A stretch of DNA of 64,000 bases from Algoriphagus terrigena DSM 22685 (GTDB lineage: Bacteria; Bacteroidota; Bacteroidia; Cytophagales; Cyclobacteriaceae): NCBI RefSeq assembly GCF_000429445.1, contig NZ_AUBW01000005.1, forward strand, positions 186,001-250,000, written 5' to 3'. The stretch's first letter is position 1. Each line of letters opens with the position of its first letter. Below the pieces are notes generated by a model. It worked only from the letters and a program-made list of their open reading frames with translations, made no database searches and was not told the origin of the DNA. Both the position numbers and the translations under genes were made by a program. Positions 49,530 through 58,713 of the stretch are shown here, in pieces.

Positions 49530-50816
49530 ATGACCTCATATCATTTCCAATACACCGAATCCTTTGCCCGCGAATTAGACGAAAAAGACTCGCTATCGCA
49601 TTTCAGATACCGCTTTCACTTTCCCAAACTCAATGGAAAGGAAGCCATCTATTTTTGTGGAAATTCGCTTGGTCTCCAGCCCAAATCGGTCAAGGATCAC
49701 TTGGAAAAGGAGCTGAACAACTGGGCAGATCTCGCAGTGGATGGGCATTTTCACGGAGAAGACGCTTGGTTTCATGTTCGGAAAAAGTCCAAGCCCGCCC
49801 TGGCCGAGATCGTCGGCGCTCACGAACACGAAGTGGTAGCAATGAACAACCTTTCGGTGAACCTGCACCTGCTGATGGTGTCTTTCTACCAGCCCACAGC
49901 CGAACGCTACAAGATCATCGTGGAGGCGGGAGCTTTCCCCTCGGACCAATACATGCTCGAAACCCAGATCAAGTTTCACGGACTGGATCCGGAGAAAACT
50001 TTGATTGAGCTTTCTCCCCGAGCAGGCGAACACACCTTAAGGACGGAAGACATCATTGCGGAAATCCAGAAGCAGGGCGACTCACTCGCCATGGTGAACA
50101 TGGCCGGACTGCAATATTATACCGGGCAGCTATTTGACATGAAAGCGATCACGGCGGCGGCTCATTCCGTCGGAGCCTTGGCTGGCTTTGACTTGGCTCA
50201 TGCAGCTGGAAATGCTGCGTTGAAACTTCACGACTGGGATGTGGACTTTGCGACTTGGTGCAGCTACAAGTACCTGAACTCCGGTCCTGGCAATATTTCG
50301 GGGATCTTTGTCCACGAGCGATTTGCGGAGCGTGCGGATTTGCCCCGGTTTGGGGGTTGGTGGGGACACGATGAAGGAGAACGCTTCCGCATGGAGAAGG
50401 GATTTGTGCCCATGTTTGGCGCGGATGGTTGGCAACTAGCCAATACAGATGTCCTGGGTCTTGCTGCACATCAAGCGTCTTTGGATATTTTTCAGGAAGC
50501 CGGCATTGAAAACCTGCGGGCAAAGAGCGAAAAACTGACCGCCTATCTGGAATTCCTGATCCGCGAAATCAGCGGAGAATCAGGGGTTTTGGAAATTATT
50601 ACCCCAAAAAACCCTGCCGAAAGAGGCTGTCAGTTATCTTTGCTGATTCACCGGGGCGGCAAAGCCGTCTTCGATGAATGGTATCAACATGGTGTAGTAG
50701 GCGACTGGAGAAACCCTAACGTAATCCGTCTGGCACCTACTCCGCTGTACAACAGCTTCTTGGACGTGTTTCGATTTGCACAGATTTTGGAACAATCCCT
50801 GAAGAAATTCGCTTAA
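49530..50816 (+). CDS. kynU: Kynureninase
   Basis: This 428-residue PLP enzyme (fold type I) cleaves 3-hydroxykynurenine to 3-hydroxyanthranilate and alanine, or kynurenine to anthranilate. The PLP lysine is K247 in SYKYLNSGPG, the aspartate for the ring nitrogen is in GFDLAHAAG (about 222-230), and FGGWWGHD (about 282) and the NTDVLGLAA loop fit the family. The ATG 49530 gives MTSYHFQYTES; the TTG at 49509 is less likely. It is followed by kmo after 24 bp and preceded by haaO, so one transcript probably covers all three. Confidence 0.95.
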   Translation: MTSYHFQYTESFARELDEKDSLSHFRYRFHFPKLNGKEAIYFCGNSLGLQPKSVKDHLEKELNNWADLAVDGHFHGEDAWFHVRKKSKPALAEIVGAHEHEVVAMNNLSVNLHLLMVSFYQPTAERYKIIVEAGAFPSDQYMLETQIKFHGLDPEKTLIELSPRAGEHTLRTEDIIAEIQKQGDSLAMVNMAGLQYYTGQLFDMKAITAAAHSVGALAGFDLAHAAGNAALKLHDWDVDFATWCSYKYLNSGPGNISGIFVHERFAERADLPRFGGWWGHDEGERFRMEKGFVPMFGADGWQLANTDVLGLAAHQASLDIFQEAGIENLRAKSEKLTAYLEFLIREISGESGVLEIITPKNPAERGCQLSLLIHRGGKAVFDEWYQHGVVGDWRNPNVIRLAPTPLYNSFLDVFRFAQILEQSLKKFA

Positions 50817-50840
50817 AAGAAGCGTGGGTAAAACTATCCG

Positions 50841-52193
50841 ATGAAAAAAAACGAAATCACCATCTTAGGTGCCGGCCTGATCGGCAGTCTGATGGCCATA
50901 TACCTGAAGCGTCAGGGCTTGGAAGTGTCACTGTACGACAAGCGGCCCGACAAACGCAAAACTCCCTATTCTGAAGCCGGTAGATCCATCAACATGGCCT
51001 TGAGTGATCGGGGCTGGAAAAGTCTGGAGCAAGTGGGCTTGAAAGACAAGGTCCTGCCGCTGGCGATTCCCATGTATGGGAGACGGGTGCATGACGAGCA
51101 TGGCAATACCACGCTCATCCCGTATGGCAAAGCCAATCAGGCGATTTACTCCATTTCCAGAGGAAAATTCAACCAACTGCTGGTCGAGGAAGCCGAGCGC
51201 TTGGGAGCGACAGTCCACTTTGAACACAAGTGTCTGGACGTCGATTTCACCAAAAACGAAGTGACTTTTGAAACTCCTGAAGGAGAAGAAGTCCTGAATC
51301 CTAAAGTGGTCATCGGAGCGGATGGAGCCTATTCCTCCCTGCGAATGTCCATGCAGAAGCAGATCCGCTTCAATTACAAGCAGGAATTTATCCCCCACGG
51401 ATACAAGGAGCTGACGATCCCAGCTACGGCTGACGGCGAATTTGCCATGGATCCCAATGCGCTGCATATCTGGCCGCGTGGCAAGTTTATGCTGATTGCA
51501 TTGCCCAATCCTGACAAGTCCTTCACCTGCACGCTCTTCCTGCCCTTTACTGGTTCCAAGGTTTGCTTTGAGAAAATCCAGGACGAAAAAGACCTGGAAA
51601 CGATGTTCAGAGCTTATTTCGATGATGCCTACCAACTGATGCCGGATTTGAAAACCGAGTTTTTCAAAAACCCGACCGCAGCGCTGATCAATATCGAATG
51701 CTATCCTTGGGTGCAGGGAAATTCCCTGCTTTTGGGGGATGCTTCGCACGCGATGGTGCCGTTTTACGGTCAAGGGATGAACTGCGGCTTTGAAGACTGC
51801 TACATTCTAAACGGCCTGATCGAAAAGCTTGGAACCAATGCCTGGGATCTTGTTTTCGAAAAGTTCCAGAAAAAACGCAAACCGGATACCGACGCCGTCT
51901 GCCAATTGGCCATGGAAAACTTTAAGGAAATGCGGGATTCTGTAGGAGATCCGAAGTTTATGCTTCGCAAAAAAATCGAAGCCAAGCTTCATGAGCTCTA
52001 TCCCAAGGACTGGATTCCGCTCTATACGATGGTGACTTTTTCTGATATGGGCTACGCGGAGGCTTATGCCCAAGGTAAACTCCAGGAAGCGGTCATGAAC
52101 AAAGTGATGGCCGATCCGCTGATCACCGAAAACTGGAACAAGCTCGACTACGAGGATATCATCAATCAGATGGAAACAGCAAAAGCGATCTAA
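50841..52193 (+). CDS. kmo: Kynurenine 3-monooxygenase
   Basis: This 450-residue flavoprotein hydroxylates kynurenine to 3-hydroxykynurenine using NADPH and oxygen. FAD-binding motifs are GAGLIGSLMAIYLKRQG (about 9-25), GADGAYSSLR (about 159) and GDASHAMVPFYGQGMNCGFED (about 300-320). A C-terminal helical segment near 385-440 fits the membrane-associated family. Together with kynU and haaO it carries tryptophan-derived kynurenine to 3-hydroxyanthranilate; tryptophan dioxygenase and formamidase are not in the window. The stop codon lies in the loop of the following terminator. Confidence 0.95.
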   Translation: MKKNEITILGAGLIGSLMAIYLKRQGLEVSLYDKRPDKRKTPYSEAGRSINMALSDRGWKSLEQVGLKDKVLPLAIPMYGRRVHDEHGNTTLIPYGKANQAIYSISRGKFNQLLVEEAERLGATVHFEHKCLDVDFTKNEVTFETPEGEEVLNPKVVIGADGAYSSLRMSMQKQIRFNYKQEFIPHGYKELTIPATADGEFAMDPNALHIWPRGKFMLIALPNPDKSFTCTLFLPFTGSKVCFEKIQDEKDLETMFRAYFDDAYQLMPDLKTEFFKNPTAALINIECYPWVQGNSLLLGDASHAMVPFYGQGMNCGFEDCYILNGLIEKLGTNAWDLVFEKFQKKRKPDTDAVCQLAMENFKEMRDSVGDPKFMLRKKIEAKLHELYPKDWIPLYTMVTFSDMGYAEAYAQGKLQEAVMNKVMADPLITENWNKLDYEDIINQMETAKAI

Positions 52194-52209
52194 GGATCGC
52201 TTTTTTTTT
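52181..52209 (+). terminator. Terminator overlapping the end of kmo
   Basis: AAAAGCGATC and GATCGCTTTT form a perfect 10-bp stem; the loop TAAG contains the kmo stop codon, and a T-run follows. Confidence 0.88.
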
Positions 52210-52410
52210 AGATCTGGCTTGTTTAAGAAGTTGGACTTCATTGATTTTTCCGAGTTTCGACTAGGTTAGTTCATAAAAATCGTCATGATTGAGCGTTTGT
52301 CCCAGGCCAGCATCTAGCGTGTCCCGTTCTTTTGACTACGACATCCATAGATTTGGCTACGTCTGTTTTTACGATTCGCCGGAGATTTGTAGAAACAAAA
52401 ATCAAAGAAA

Positions 52411-53172
52411 ATGGCAAACAATAAAATTGCATTGGTCACCGGCGGGAGCCGTGGCCTCGGACGGGACATGGCGATCAACCTCGCCAAAAAAGGCATCGAT
52501 CTTGTAATCACCTACCACACAAATCGCTCTGCCGCTGATGAGGTGGTGACTGAAATAGAGAAGGCCGGCACGACGGGAAAAGCACTTCAATTGGACACCA
52601 GTGATGTAAAGAGTTTTGATGGATTCTTTGCACAGCTATCCAGTTATTTGAAGGAAGAGAAAGGTGTTGATACGTTCGATTTTCTCATCAATAATGCAGG
52701 GACTGGAATCTATGTTCCCTTTCTCGAGACGACCGAATCCCAGTTTGACGAGATGGCGAATATCCATTTGAAAGGCGTCTATTTCCTTACCCAAAAGGCC
52801 GTCCCCTTACTCAGCGATGGAGGTAGAATCATCAATATTTCCTCAGGTTTGGCTAGATTTAGTCTTCCAAATTCATCCGCCTATGGCGCGATGAAAGGCG
52901 GCGTGGAAGTGCTTACGCGCTACTTGGCCAAGGAACTAGGGCCTCGAGGGATCACCGCCAATGTGGTCGCTCCAGGGGCAATAGCCACGGAGTTCGGCGG
53001 TGGAGAAAATAGGGATAACGATAAAAAGAGAAGCATAATAGCGGGAGTGACGGCCTTAGGGCGAGTTGGTGAACCCGAGGATATCGGCGGCGTTGTTGCG
53101 TTTTTGTGTTCAGAAGATTCACGCTGGATCAATGGGCAGCGTATAGAAGTTGCCGGGGGGATATTTCTATAG
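52411..53172 (+). CDS. SDR-family oxidoreductase
   Basis: The 253-residue protein is a classical short-chain dehydrogenase: NAD(P)-binding TGGSRGLGRDMA (about 9-20), NNAGTGIY (about 93-100), catalytic SSGLARFSLPNSSAYGAMKGG with Ser, Tyr and Lys of the SYK triad (about 144-164), and a C-terminal INGQRIEVAGG. Substrate unknown. An AraC regulator follows on the same strand, a frequent pairing in which the regulator controls the reductase. A TAGATTTG box (52348-52355) may be its promoter, 55 bases upstream. Confidence 0.85.
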   Translation: MANNKIALVTGGSRGLGRDMAINLAKKGIDLVITYHTNRSAADEVVTEIEKAGTTGKALQLDTSDVKSFDGFFAQLSSYLKEEKGVDTFDFLINNAGTGIYVPFLETTESQFDEMANIHLKGVYFLTQKAVPLLSDGGRIINISSGLARFSLPNSSAYGAMKGGVEVLTRYLAKELGPRGITANVVAPGAIATEFGGGENRDNDKKRSIIAGVTALGRVGEPEDIGGVVAFLCSEDSRWINGQRIEVAGGIFL

Positions 53173-53320
53173 GATTTTTCGAGGGGTGGGGATTCGGCAA
53201 GACGGATAGATCAGCTGATTCACAAGTTTCGCTTTGTGTGCCCACAAGCCGAAGCAACTGGTTTGGGTTGGACAAAGATGGTGACAAGCACCACCCTGTC
53301 CTTTTCTAAAAGAGAAAGCA

Positions 53321-54244
53321 ATGGAAAGCAAAAAAGTAATCAAGATCAATTCGATTTCGGAGTTTCACCGACTCCGAGGGCTTCGGCCCCCGTTACATCC
53401 GTTGGTTAGTCTGGTTGACTACAGTAAGGTAAAGTATGCTCCAGAGCATGATCAGGTGAGCTGGTTGCTCACTTATTATTCGATTGCGACCAAAAAAGAT
53501 GTGCCGGGAAAATACCGCTATGGACAGTTGACATACGATTTTGACGAGGGCTTGATGTCTTTTTTTGCTCCCAATCAGATCTTGAATGTAGCCTATGTGG
53601 AAAACGATCCGCAGAAGAAACCGTCAGGATGGATTTTGTTGATCCATCCTGATTTTCTTTGGAATACGCCTTTGGCAAAGCGGATAAAACAATATTCCTT
53701 CTTTGATTACTCGCTTACAGAGGCCTTGTTTCTCTCTGAAAAAGAAGAGCAGACTATCACGGAGATCATGCTGAATATCCAGCGGGAGTATCAAACCAAC
53801 ATCGACAAATTCAGCCAAAACATCATTATTTCCCAAATTGAGCTCTTGTTGAACTACGCTGAGCGATTCTATGAGCGGCAGTTTATCACCCGAAAAATAG
53901 AAAATCATGCCTTACTCACCCGACTGGAGGAGGTGCTGGAGGAATATTTCGGCAGCGAAAGCCAAAAGTATGAAGGCCTGCCGACCGTTCAGTTTATCGC
54001 AGATTCGCTAGCTGTTTCTCCAAACTATCTGAGCAACTCCCTAAAATCCCTGACTGGACAGAGCACACAAAACCATATTCATGAAAAGTTGATCGCCAAG
54101 GCAAAGGAACGCCTCTCAACCACCCAATTGTCTGTAAGCGAAATTGCCTACGAATTGGGATTTGAGCATCCGCAGTCTTTCAGCAAGTTGTTCAAGAGTA
54201 AGACTAACCTTTCACCTATAGCTTTTCGACAGTCATTCAATTGA
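53321..54244 (+). CDS. AraC-family transcriptional regulator
   Basis: This 307-residue regulator has a typical two-helix-turn-helix AraC domain at the C-terminus: PTVQFIADSLAVSPNYLSNS (about 221-240) and LSVSEIAYELGFEHPQSFSK (about 268-287), then FKSKTNLSPIAFRQS. The N-terminal 150 residues are a cupin-like sensor of unknown ligand. It is 148 bp behind the SDR gene on the same strand and is the likely regulator of that gene or of itself (inference). Confidence 0.88.
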   Translation: MESKKVIKINSISEFHRLRGLRPPLHPLVSLVDYSKVKYAPEHDQVSWLLTYYSIATKKDVPGKYRYGQLTYDFDEGLMSFFAPNQILNVAYVENDPQKKPSGWILLIHPDFLWNTPLAKRIKQYSFFDYSLTEALFLSEKEEQTITEIMLNIQREYQTNIDKFSQNIIISQIELLLNYAERFYERQFITRKIENHALLTRLEEVLEEYFGSESQKYEGLPTVQFIADSLAVSPNYLSNSLKSLTGQSTQNHIHEKLIAKAKERLSTTQLSVSEIAYELGFEHPQSFSKLFKSKTNLSPIAFRQSFN

Positions 54245-54268
54245 ATCCATCCAGGGTCTGCGCTTGAT

Positions 54269-55462
54269 CTACTCCCTACCCACCCATAGCAGCGGGAATC
54301 TCACAGGCATATTGCGGACGACCTCTGGCGTATCAAAGTCCGCATCAAGGGTATTCCAGAGCTGCAGATAATTTTCCTGGTCGTAGGCCAAACTTCCAAA
54401 AAGCAGGAAAGAATGCCTCACTGGCCATTCTTCCCAGTACATCACGTCCTTTTGATAAGGCCACGAATCCTTGTCCGCGACATAGGGATAGAGAAATGAG
54501 ATCCCCGAGGCGAGCGATTTTCCGTCGGGAGTCTCGTAGTCAAACAAACTCTCCGAACTACCGGCATAGACTTGGCAGAGTGTAGCCATGGCATCGAGGG
54601 TGAATAGAGAGTAGCCGTAAGGTTTGGTGCGCTTGAGTTCCAAGGGGAAGCTGCCGTCTGCCTCCATTTGATCGGGAAGCAGCACCGTCTTGTACATTTC
54701 CCTGCAGTAGTCAAGCACTTTTTGGTTTCCGACCAGCTGCGCAAAAACTGCCGCCTGCATCGCCCAGCAGACACTGTGATTGTTGCCGTGATCCCGCTCT
54801 GCGATTCCATAGGGATGGGTGGTCATCCAGGTTAAATACTCCGCAAACCAGCCTTTCATCTGCTGGATTTCCGCAGGAGAAATCACTCCCGAACCTTCCA
54901 CAGCCTGGATTGCCTTGGCCACTTCCATTAATTGAATCGTGTCAATAAGGCCGATGCCTCGTCCAGTTACCTTTCCTTTGATGGCTTGGCCATAGAGCAG
55001 GTGTGGGTTCATCTTAGTCGATTCATCGATAAACCAAGCCTTCAGATGGGGAGCCAAAGCTTCCACATATTTATCGTCTCTGCTTACCAAATAGGCCGAA
55101 GCCAAGGCACCGGAGATCTGGCTAAACCGGATCATCGCCTCACGATGCGCGGTGAAATTATCAGGATTGGTCAGACCATCCCGCTGGATATAGGGCCCTT
55201 CTGGGTTATCCGGGTCCGGCCACCAATAGTCTCCTTCGGAATAGAAATCATGAACTCCGCCGGCGCTCCGGGGACTGGACTCGGCAGTCACGGTAATCGG
55301 CTTTTCGTCTTCGTATTCTTCTGCAAGTCGGATTACCCGGCCTCTTTCTTTGGCAAAGTATTCCTCTTGTGGTCGGTGCGACGCAACAGTCGGCGAGGTC
55401 TTTTCTGGATGAATGGCAAACGAGCTGAAAGCGAAAAATACGATAAGAAGGTATCTGGGCAT
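54269..55462 (-). CDS. Alginate-lyase-family protein, exported
   Basis: The 397-residue product has a signal peptide (MPRYLLIVFFAFSSFAIHP) and an all-helical toroid domain like the alginate lyase family (PF05426, PL5-like), with GGVHDFYSEGDYWWPDPDNP (about 68-87) and ERDHGNNHSVCWAMQAA (about 216-232), which hold the conserved Asn-His residues. True alginate lyases and many family members that act on other polymers share these motifs, so the substrate is not certain. A perfect 12-bp palindrome lies 8 bases before its start. Confidence 0.8.
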   Translation of the reverse strand: MPRYLLIVFFAFSSFAIHPEKTSPTVASHRPQEEYFAKERGRVIRLAEEYEDEKPITVTAESSPRSAGGVHDFYSEGDYWWPDPDNPEGPYIQRDGLTNPDNFTAHREAMIRFSQISGALASAYLVSRDDKYVEALAPHLKAWFIDESTKMNPHLLYGQAIKGKVTGRGIGLIDTIQLMEVAKAIQAVEGSGVISPAEIQQMKGWFAEYLTWMTTHPYGIAERDHGNNHSVCWAMQAAVFAQLVGNQKVLDYCREMYKTVLLPDQMEADGSFPLELKRTKPYGYSLFTLDAMATLCQVYAGSSESLFDYETPDGKSLASGISFLYPYVADKDSWPYQKDVMYWEEWPVRHSFLLFGSLAYDQENYLQLWNTLDADFDTPEVVRNMPVRFPLLWVGRE

Positions 55463-55470
55463 TTTGGGCG

Positions 55471-55482
55471 ATCTGATCAGAT
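55471..55482. promoter_or_regulatory. Perfect palindrome ATCTGATCAGAT, candidate operator
   Basis: This 12-base perfect palindrome is located 8 bases upstream of the alginate-lyase-family start and may be a regulator site. No regulator gene of its own lies adjacent. Confidence 0.4.
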
Positions 55483-55629
55483 TGAAATCAAGTATTCAAA
55501 GTGCAATTTATTCTGCTGTTTTGAAAGACCTCTACCATAAACGAATGGGTGGCCTGGCAGTCTTTCAAGCTAAAAACGGACTCACTGACCAGAGGGTGTC
55601 AGAAAATCGGCCATCAGTTGAAAACAAGA

Positions 55630-55653
55630 AAAGCGGCCCGTTGGCCGCTTTTT
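55630..55653. terminator. Bidirectional terminator behind ruvB
   Basis: AAAAGCGGCC and GGCCGCTTTT form a 10-bp stem with a 4-base loop; T-runs follow on both strands. Confidence 0.85.
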
Positions 55654-55663
55654 TATGATTTTA

Positions 55664-56695
55664 TCAAAGATCAAACAACGTCCCACTCGCTCCGGTAGGT
55701 TTGATCTTGAGATGGGTGTATGCCAACTCTGTCGCCATTCGACCTCTGGAAGTTCGCTTCAGGTACCCTTCCTGAATCAGGAAAGGTTCATAGACTTCCT
55801 CGATCGTCTCCGCTTCTTCGCTGCAAGCTGTGGCAATGGTACTGAGTCCAACAGGTCCGCCCTTGAACTTCTCAATGATGGTGAGCAGGATACGGTTGTC
55901 CATCTCATCCAAGCCATTTTCGTCGACATCCAGCGCATTGAGTGCAATCTTTGCGATCTCAAGCGTGATGGTCCCGTTGCCTTTCACTTCGGCAAAATCC
56001 CGGGTTCGGCGCAGGAGCATGTTCGCGATTCTCGGCGTACCGCGACTTCTTCTGGCTATTTCGTAGGCTGCTATCTCATCAATCGGCGTCTGCAAAATCC
56101 CAGCAGAGCGGATCACGATGTCTGTCAATAGCTTCGCGTCGTAGTACTCCAACCGCGAGTTGATCCCAAATCGGGCACGAAGTGGAGAGGTCAGCAATCC
56201 GGATCGGGTCGTCGCGCCAATCAGCGTAAATGGGCTGAGCGAGATCTGCACCGAGCGGGCGTTTGGCCCAGAGTCCAGCATGATGTCGATGCGAAAGTCC
56301 TCCATCGCAGAATAGAGATATTCCTCCACGATCGGATTGAGTCTGTGGATTTCGTCTATAAAAAGCACATCGCCTTCTTCTAGATTGGTCAGCAAACCCG
56401 CCAAGTCAGAGGGCTTGTCCAAGACGGGCCCTGAGGTAATCTTGATCCCGGCACGCAGTTCGTTGGCGATGATATTGCTCAGCGTCGTCTTTCCCAGACC
56501 TGGAGGGCCATGCAAAAGCACATGATCCAGCGGTTCGTTTCGCTTCTTGGCAGCATAGACAAAGACCTTGAGGTTTTCGATAATCTTGGCCTGTCCCGTA
56601 AAATCCTCAAAACTCAAGGGTCGCAACGCCCGCTCAAATTCTTTGTCTTTTGGGGTCAGCTGCTCTTCGTCTCCTCTCAGATAATCTTCTCTCAT
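55664..56695 (-). CDS. ruvB: Holliday junction branch migration helicase RuvB
   Basis: RuvB is the AAA+ motor that, with RuvA, moves Holliday junctions during recombination and repair. The 343-residue protein has Walker [13 protein letters not shown] (about 63-74), Walker [10 protein letters not shown] (about 112-120), sensor [10 protein letters not shown] and arginine-finger [14 protein letters not shown] (about 165-178), and the C-terminal winged helix ([17 protein letters not shown]). The start ATG 56695 gives [13 protein letters not shown]; the longer form from 56767 includes the promoter and is unlikely. A TATATTTG box is 17 bases upstream, divergent from apbE. Confidence 0.97.
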   Translation of the reverse strand: MREDYLRGDEEQLTPKDKEFERALRPLSFEDFTGQAKIIENLKVFVYAAKKRNEPLDHVLLHGPPGLGKTTLSNIIANELRAGIKITSGPVLDKPSDLAGLLTNLEEGDVLFIDEIHRLNPIVEEYLYSAMEDFRIDIMLDSGPNARSVQISLSPFTLIGATTRSGLLTSPLRARFGINSRLEYYDAKLLTDIVIRSAGILQTPIDEIAAYEIARRSRGTPRIANMLLRRTRDFAEVKGNGTITLEIAKIALNALDVDENGLDEMDNRILLTIIEKFKGGPVGLSTIATACSEEAETIEEVYEPFLIQEGYLKRTSRGRMATELAYTHLKIKPTGASGTLFDL

Positions 56696-56712
56696 GGCGT
56701 GTGGGGTACGCG

Positions 56713-56720
56713 CAAATATA
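56713..56720 (-). promoter_or_regulatory. -7 box (TATATTTG) for ruvB
   Basis: A TAnnTTTG match on the minus strand, 17 bases from the ruvB ATG. Confidence 0.6.
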
Positions 56721-56776
56721 AACAAAACCGCATGCGGAGAACTTGCCGATCTTGTCCTCCCTGACAAAAAATGACC

Positions 56777-56784
56777 TAAATTTG
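56777..56784 (+). promoter_or_regulatory. -7 box (TAAATTTG) for apbE
   Basis: A TAnnTTTG match, 18 bases from the ATG at 56803. It is the divergent partner of the ruvB box, 56 bases away. Confidence 0.6.
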
Positions 56785-56802
56785 CCTGAAAATTAGCGCC
56801 TC

Positions 56803-57864
56803 ATGAATCCCAACGCCCGGAAGAACATCATCTATTCACTTGTACTCTTTGCATTGGTATTGCTGGTATATGCGTGGCGGACCCGTGAGGGCAAATCTGC
56901 CGCCGATTTGGAGGCGCAATCTCAACCGGGAAAAGTCCACTTCTTTGGCAACACACTCGATGCAGAGTATCGAATCACCTATCTCGATCAGGAAAACAGG
57001 GTTTTCAAGTCTTCCATTGATTCGCTTTTCAATGCTTTTAGCCTGAGCATCTCTACGTCCGAACCCACCTCCGAGATCAATCGGTTAAACCTCCGCGACA
57101 CGCTGACATCCCCGTCTGAGACATTAGTACAAATGCTCCTGGAAGCAAATCGAACTTACGACCTCAGCAACGGCGCGCTAGACCCAAGCCAAAAGCCGAT
57201 CGAAGATGTGTGGACTTTCTCTCCCTCCGGAGCGCGACTGCTGGACAGCACAGACATCAGGTCGATCCTCCCTTATGTGGGATTGAAAAAAATAAGTGTG
57301 ACCGACACGCTGATACGGAAGTCGACTACGGGCATCTTCCTCGATTTCTCCAGGTCGGCCAGAGGCTATGTGATGGATTTAATTGGAGCATTTTTGGAAG
57401 AAAAAGGCATCAAAAACTACCTCATCCAGATCGGCGGAGAGAACCTCGCAAAAGGCACCAATGAGCGGGAGGAACTCTGGAAGATCGGCGTACACCACTT
57501 GGCCGACAGCACGCAAGCGAAAGCAGATGGCATCATTGCGCTTCAGGATCAAGCCATCTCCACGGCCGGGAATTTCGAGGAGTTTTACACCAAGGACTCG
57601 CTTCGGATGTCCTACACTCTCGACCCGAGAACGGGTCTACCTGTCAGTCATGGACTACTCGGAGTGACCGTCGTCGGTCCCGATGCCAAAACTGCCGACG
57701 CGCTCTCTGACGCCTTGATGGTGATGGGTTGGCGCGAAGCAATCCGCCTTGATTCGGCTCGCTCCGATCTTGTAATGTTGCTGATCTACAATGAAAAAGG
57801 AGGAAAACCAGTCCAGTACATCAGCCCTGAGCTCAGCCGTGTTTTATCTTTCCCGGTAAAATAG
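56803..57864 (+). CDS. apbE: FAD:protein FMN transferase (ApbE)
   Basis: ApbE attaches FMN covalently to Thr/Ser of target proteins such as NqrB, NqrC and RnfG. The 353-residue protein has an N-terminal hydrophobic anchor (about 8-25), then the ApbE domain: SISTSEPTSEINRLN (about 82-96), LDFSRSARGYVMDLIGAF (about 183-200, usual form DxxxxAKGY), YLIQIGGENLAKG (about 207) and the C-terminal TADALSDALMVMGWREA (about 300). The usual Lys of the AKGY box is Arg here. Nqr or Rnf genes are not in the window. Confidence 0.88.
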   Translation: MNPNARKNIIYSLVLFALVLLVYAWRTREGKSAADLEAQSQPGKVHFFGNTLDAEYRITYLDQENRVFKSSIDSLFNAFSLSISTSEPTSEINRLNLRDTLTSPSETLVQMLLEANRTYDLSNGALDPSQKPIEDVWTFSPSGARLLDSTDIRSILPYVGLKKISVTDTLIRKSTTGIFLDFSRSARGYVMDLIGAFLEEKGIKNYLIQIGGENLAKGTNEREELWKIGVHHLADSTQAKADGIIALQDQAISTAGNFEEFYTKDSLRMSYTLDPRTGLPVSHGLLGVTVVGPDAKTADALSDALMVMGWREAIRLDSARSDLVMLLIYNEKGGKPVQYISPELSRVLSFPVK

Positions 57865-57895
57865 CGCCGCTAAATGCAACATTATTGAATTTTCT

Positions 57896-57903
57896 TACCT
57901 TTG
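57896..57903 (+). promoter_or_regulatory. -7 box (TACCTTTG) for the ZIP gene
   Basis: A perfect TAnnTTTG match 57 bases before the ATG at 57961. It covers a TTG that would otherwise start a longer frame. Confidence 0.6.
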
Positions 57904-57960
57904 CCTGGGTTATCACCTAAACTGCTTTGTCGATCTACGGACAAAAGCCAACCGCTCGCT

Positions 57961-58713
57961 ATGGGAATAAACTTTCTGGTTCTTTTTTTTACCGCGATGA
58001 TTTGTGGGTCGCTGGTGTTTTTTGCGCCGACCTTCAAAGATCGATTTTTCAAACTGGTATTGGTTTTCGCAGGTTCCTACCTTTTTTCCATCACCATTCT
58101 GCACATTATCCCAGAGCTTTTTAACTCCGGCTACAGCAATTCCCGGATGGGACTTTACATCCTCTTGGGTTTCCTCTTGCAGCAGCTGCTGGAATTCTGG
58201 TCATCGGGGATCGAGCACGGCCACATCCACAAGCATCATTCTGAGACTTCCAAGGGCGTGATCACGCTGATGCTGGGCCTTTTCATCCACGCATTTCTCG
58301 AGGGTACGCTCCTGTCGCACGGAAGTGCGATGCCGGAGGAGTCGCTGATGTCCGGGCATTCGCACAGCGACAAGTCCGTGCTGCTTGGGATTATCATGCA
58401 CAAAGGCCCTGCGGCGTTTGCACTTGCAGCGGTACTTTCTGCTTCGCTGAGCAAGAAATGGACAATTATCTTTCTGACGATTTTCGCTCTGGCTTCACCG
58501 CTGGGCATGTTTTCAAGTGCCTTTTTCATCAATCAGGGTGTCCTGTCCAATGAAGGCATCGGCCTACTCTACGGCTTGGTAACGGGTGGATTTTTGCACA
58601 TCTCCACTACGATTTTTTTCGAAAGCAGCCCCCATCACACGTTTCAGCTGAACAAGCTTATCGTGACCTTCGTCGCTGCAGCGCTGGCAATGGCTTCGGA
58701 GTATTTCATATGA
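57961..58713 (+). CDS. ZIP-family metal transporter
   Basis: The 250-residue inner-membrane protein has about eight hydrophobic segments and the ZIP core: ITILHIIPELF (about 43-53), a histidine-rich loop (EHGHIHKHHSE, about 82-92), GLFIHAFLEGTLL (about 103-115) and IIMHKGPAAFALAA (about 141-154). These helices hold the transport-site His and Glu residues. The cargo is probably zinc or a related divalent metal. The ATG 57961 was chosen because the longer frame starts inside the promoter box. It stands alone 96 bp behind apbE. Confidence 0.88.
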   Translation: MGINFLVLFFTAMICGSLVFFAPTFKDRFFKLVLVFAGSYLFSITILHIIPELFNSGYSNSRMGLYILLGFLLQQLLEFWSSGIEHGHIHKHHSETSKGVITLMLGLFIHAFLEGTLLSHGSAMPEESLMSGHSHSDKSVLLGIIMHKGPAAFALAAVLSASLSKKWTIIFLTIFALASPLGMFSSAFFINQGVLSNEGIGLLYGLVTGGFLHISTTIFFESSPHHTFQLNKLIVTFVAAALAMASEYFI

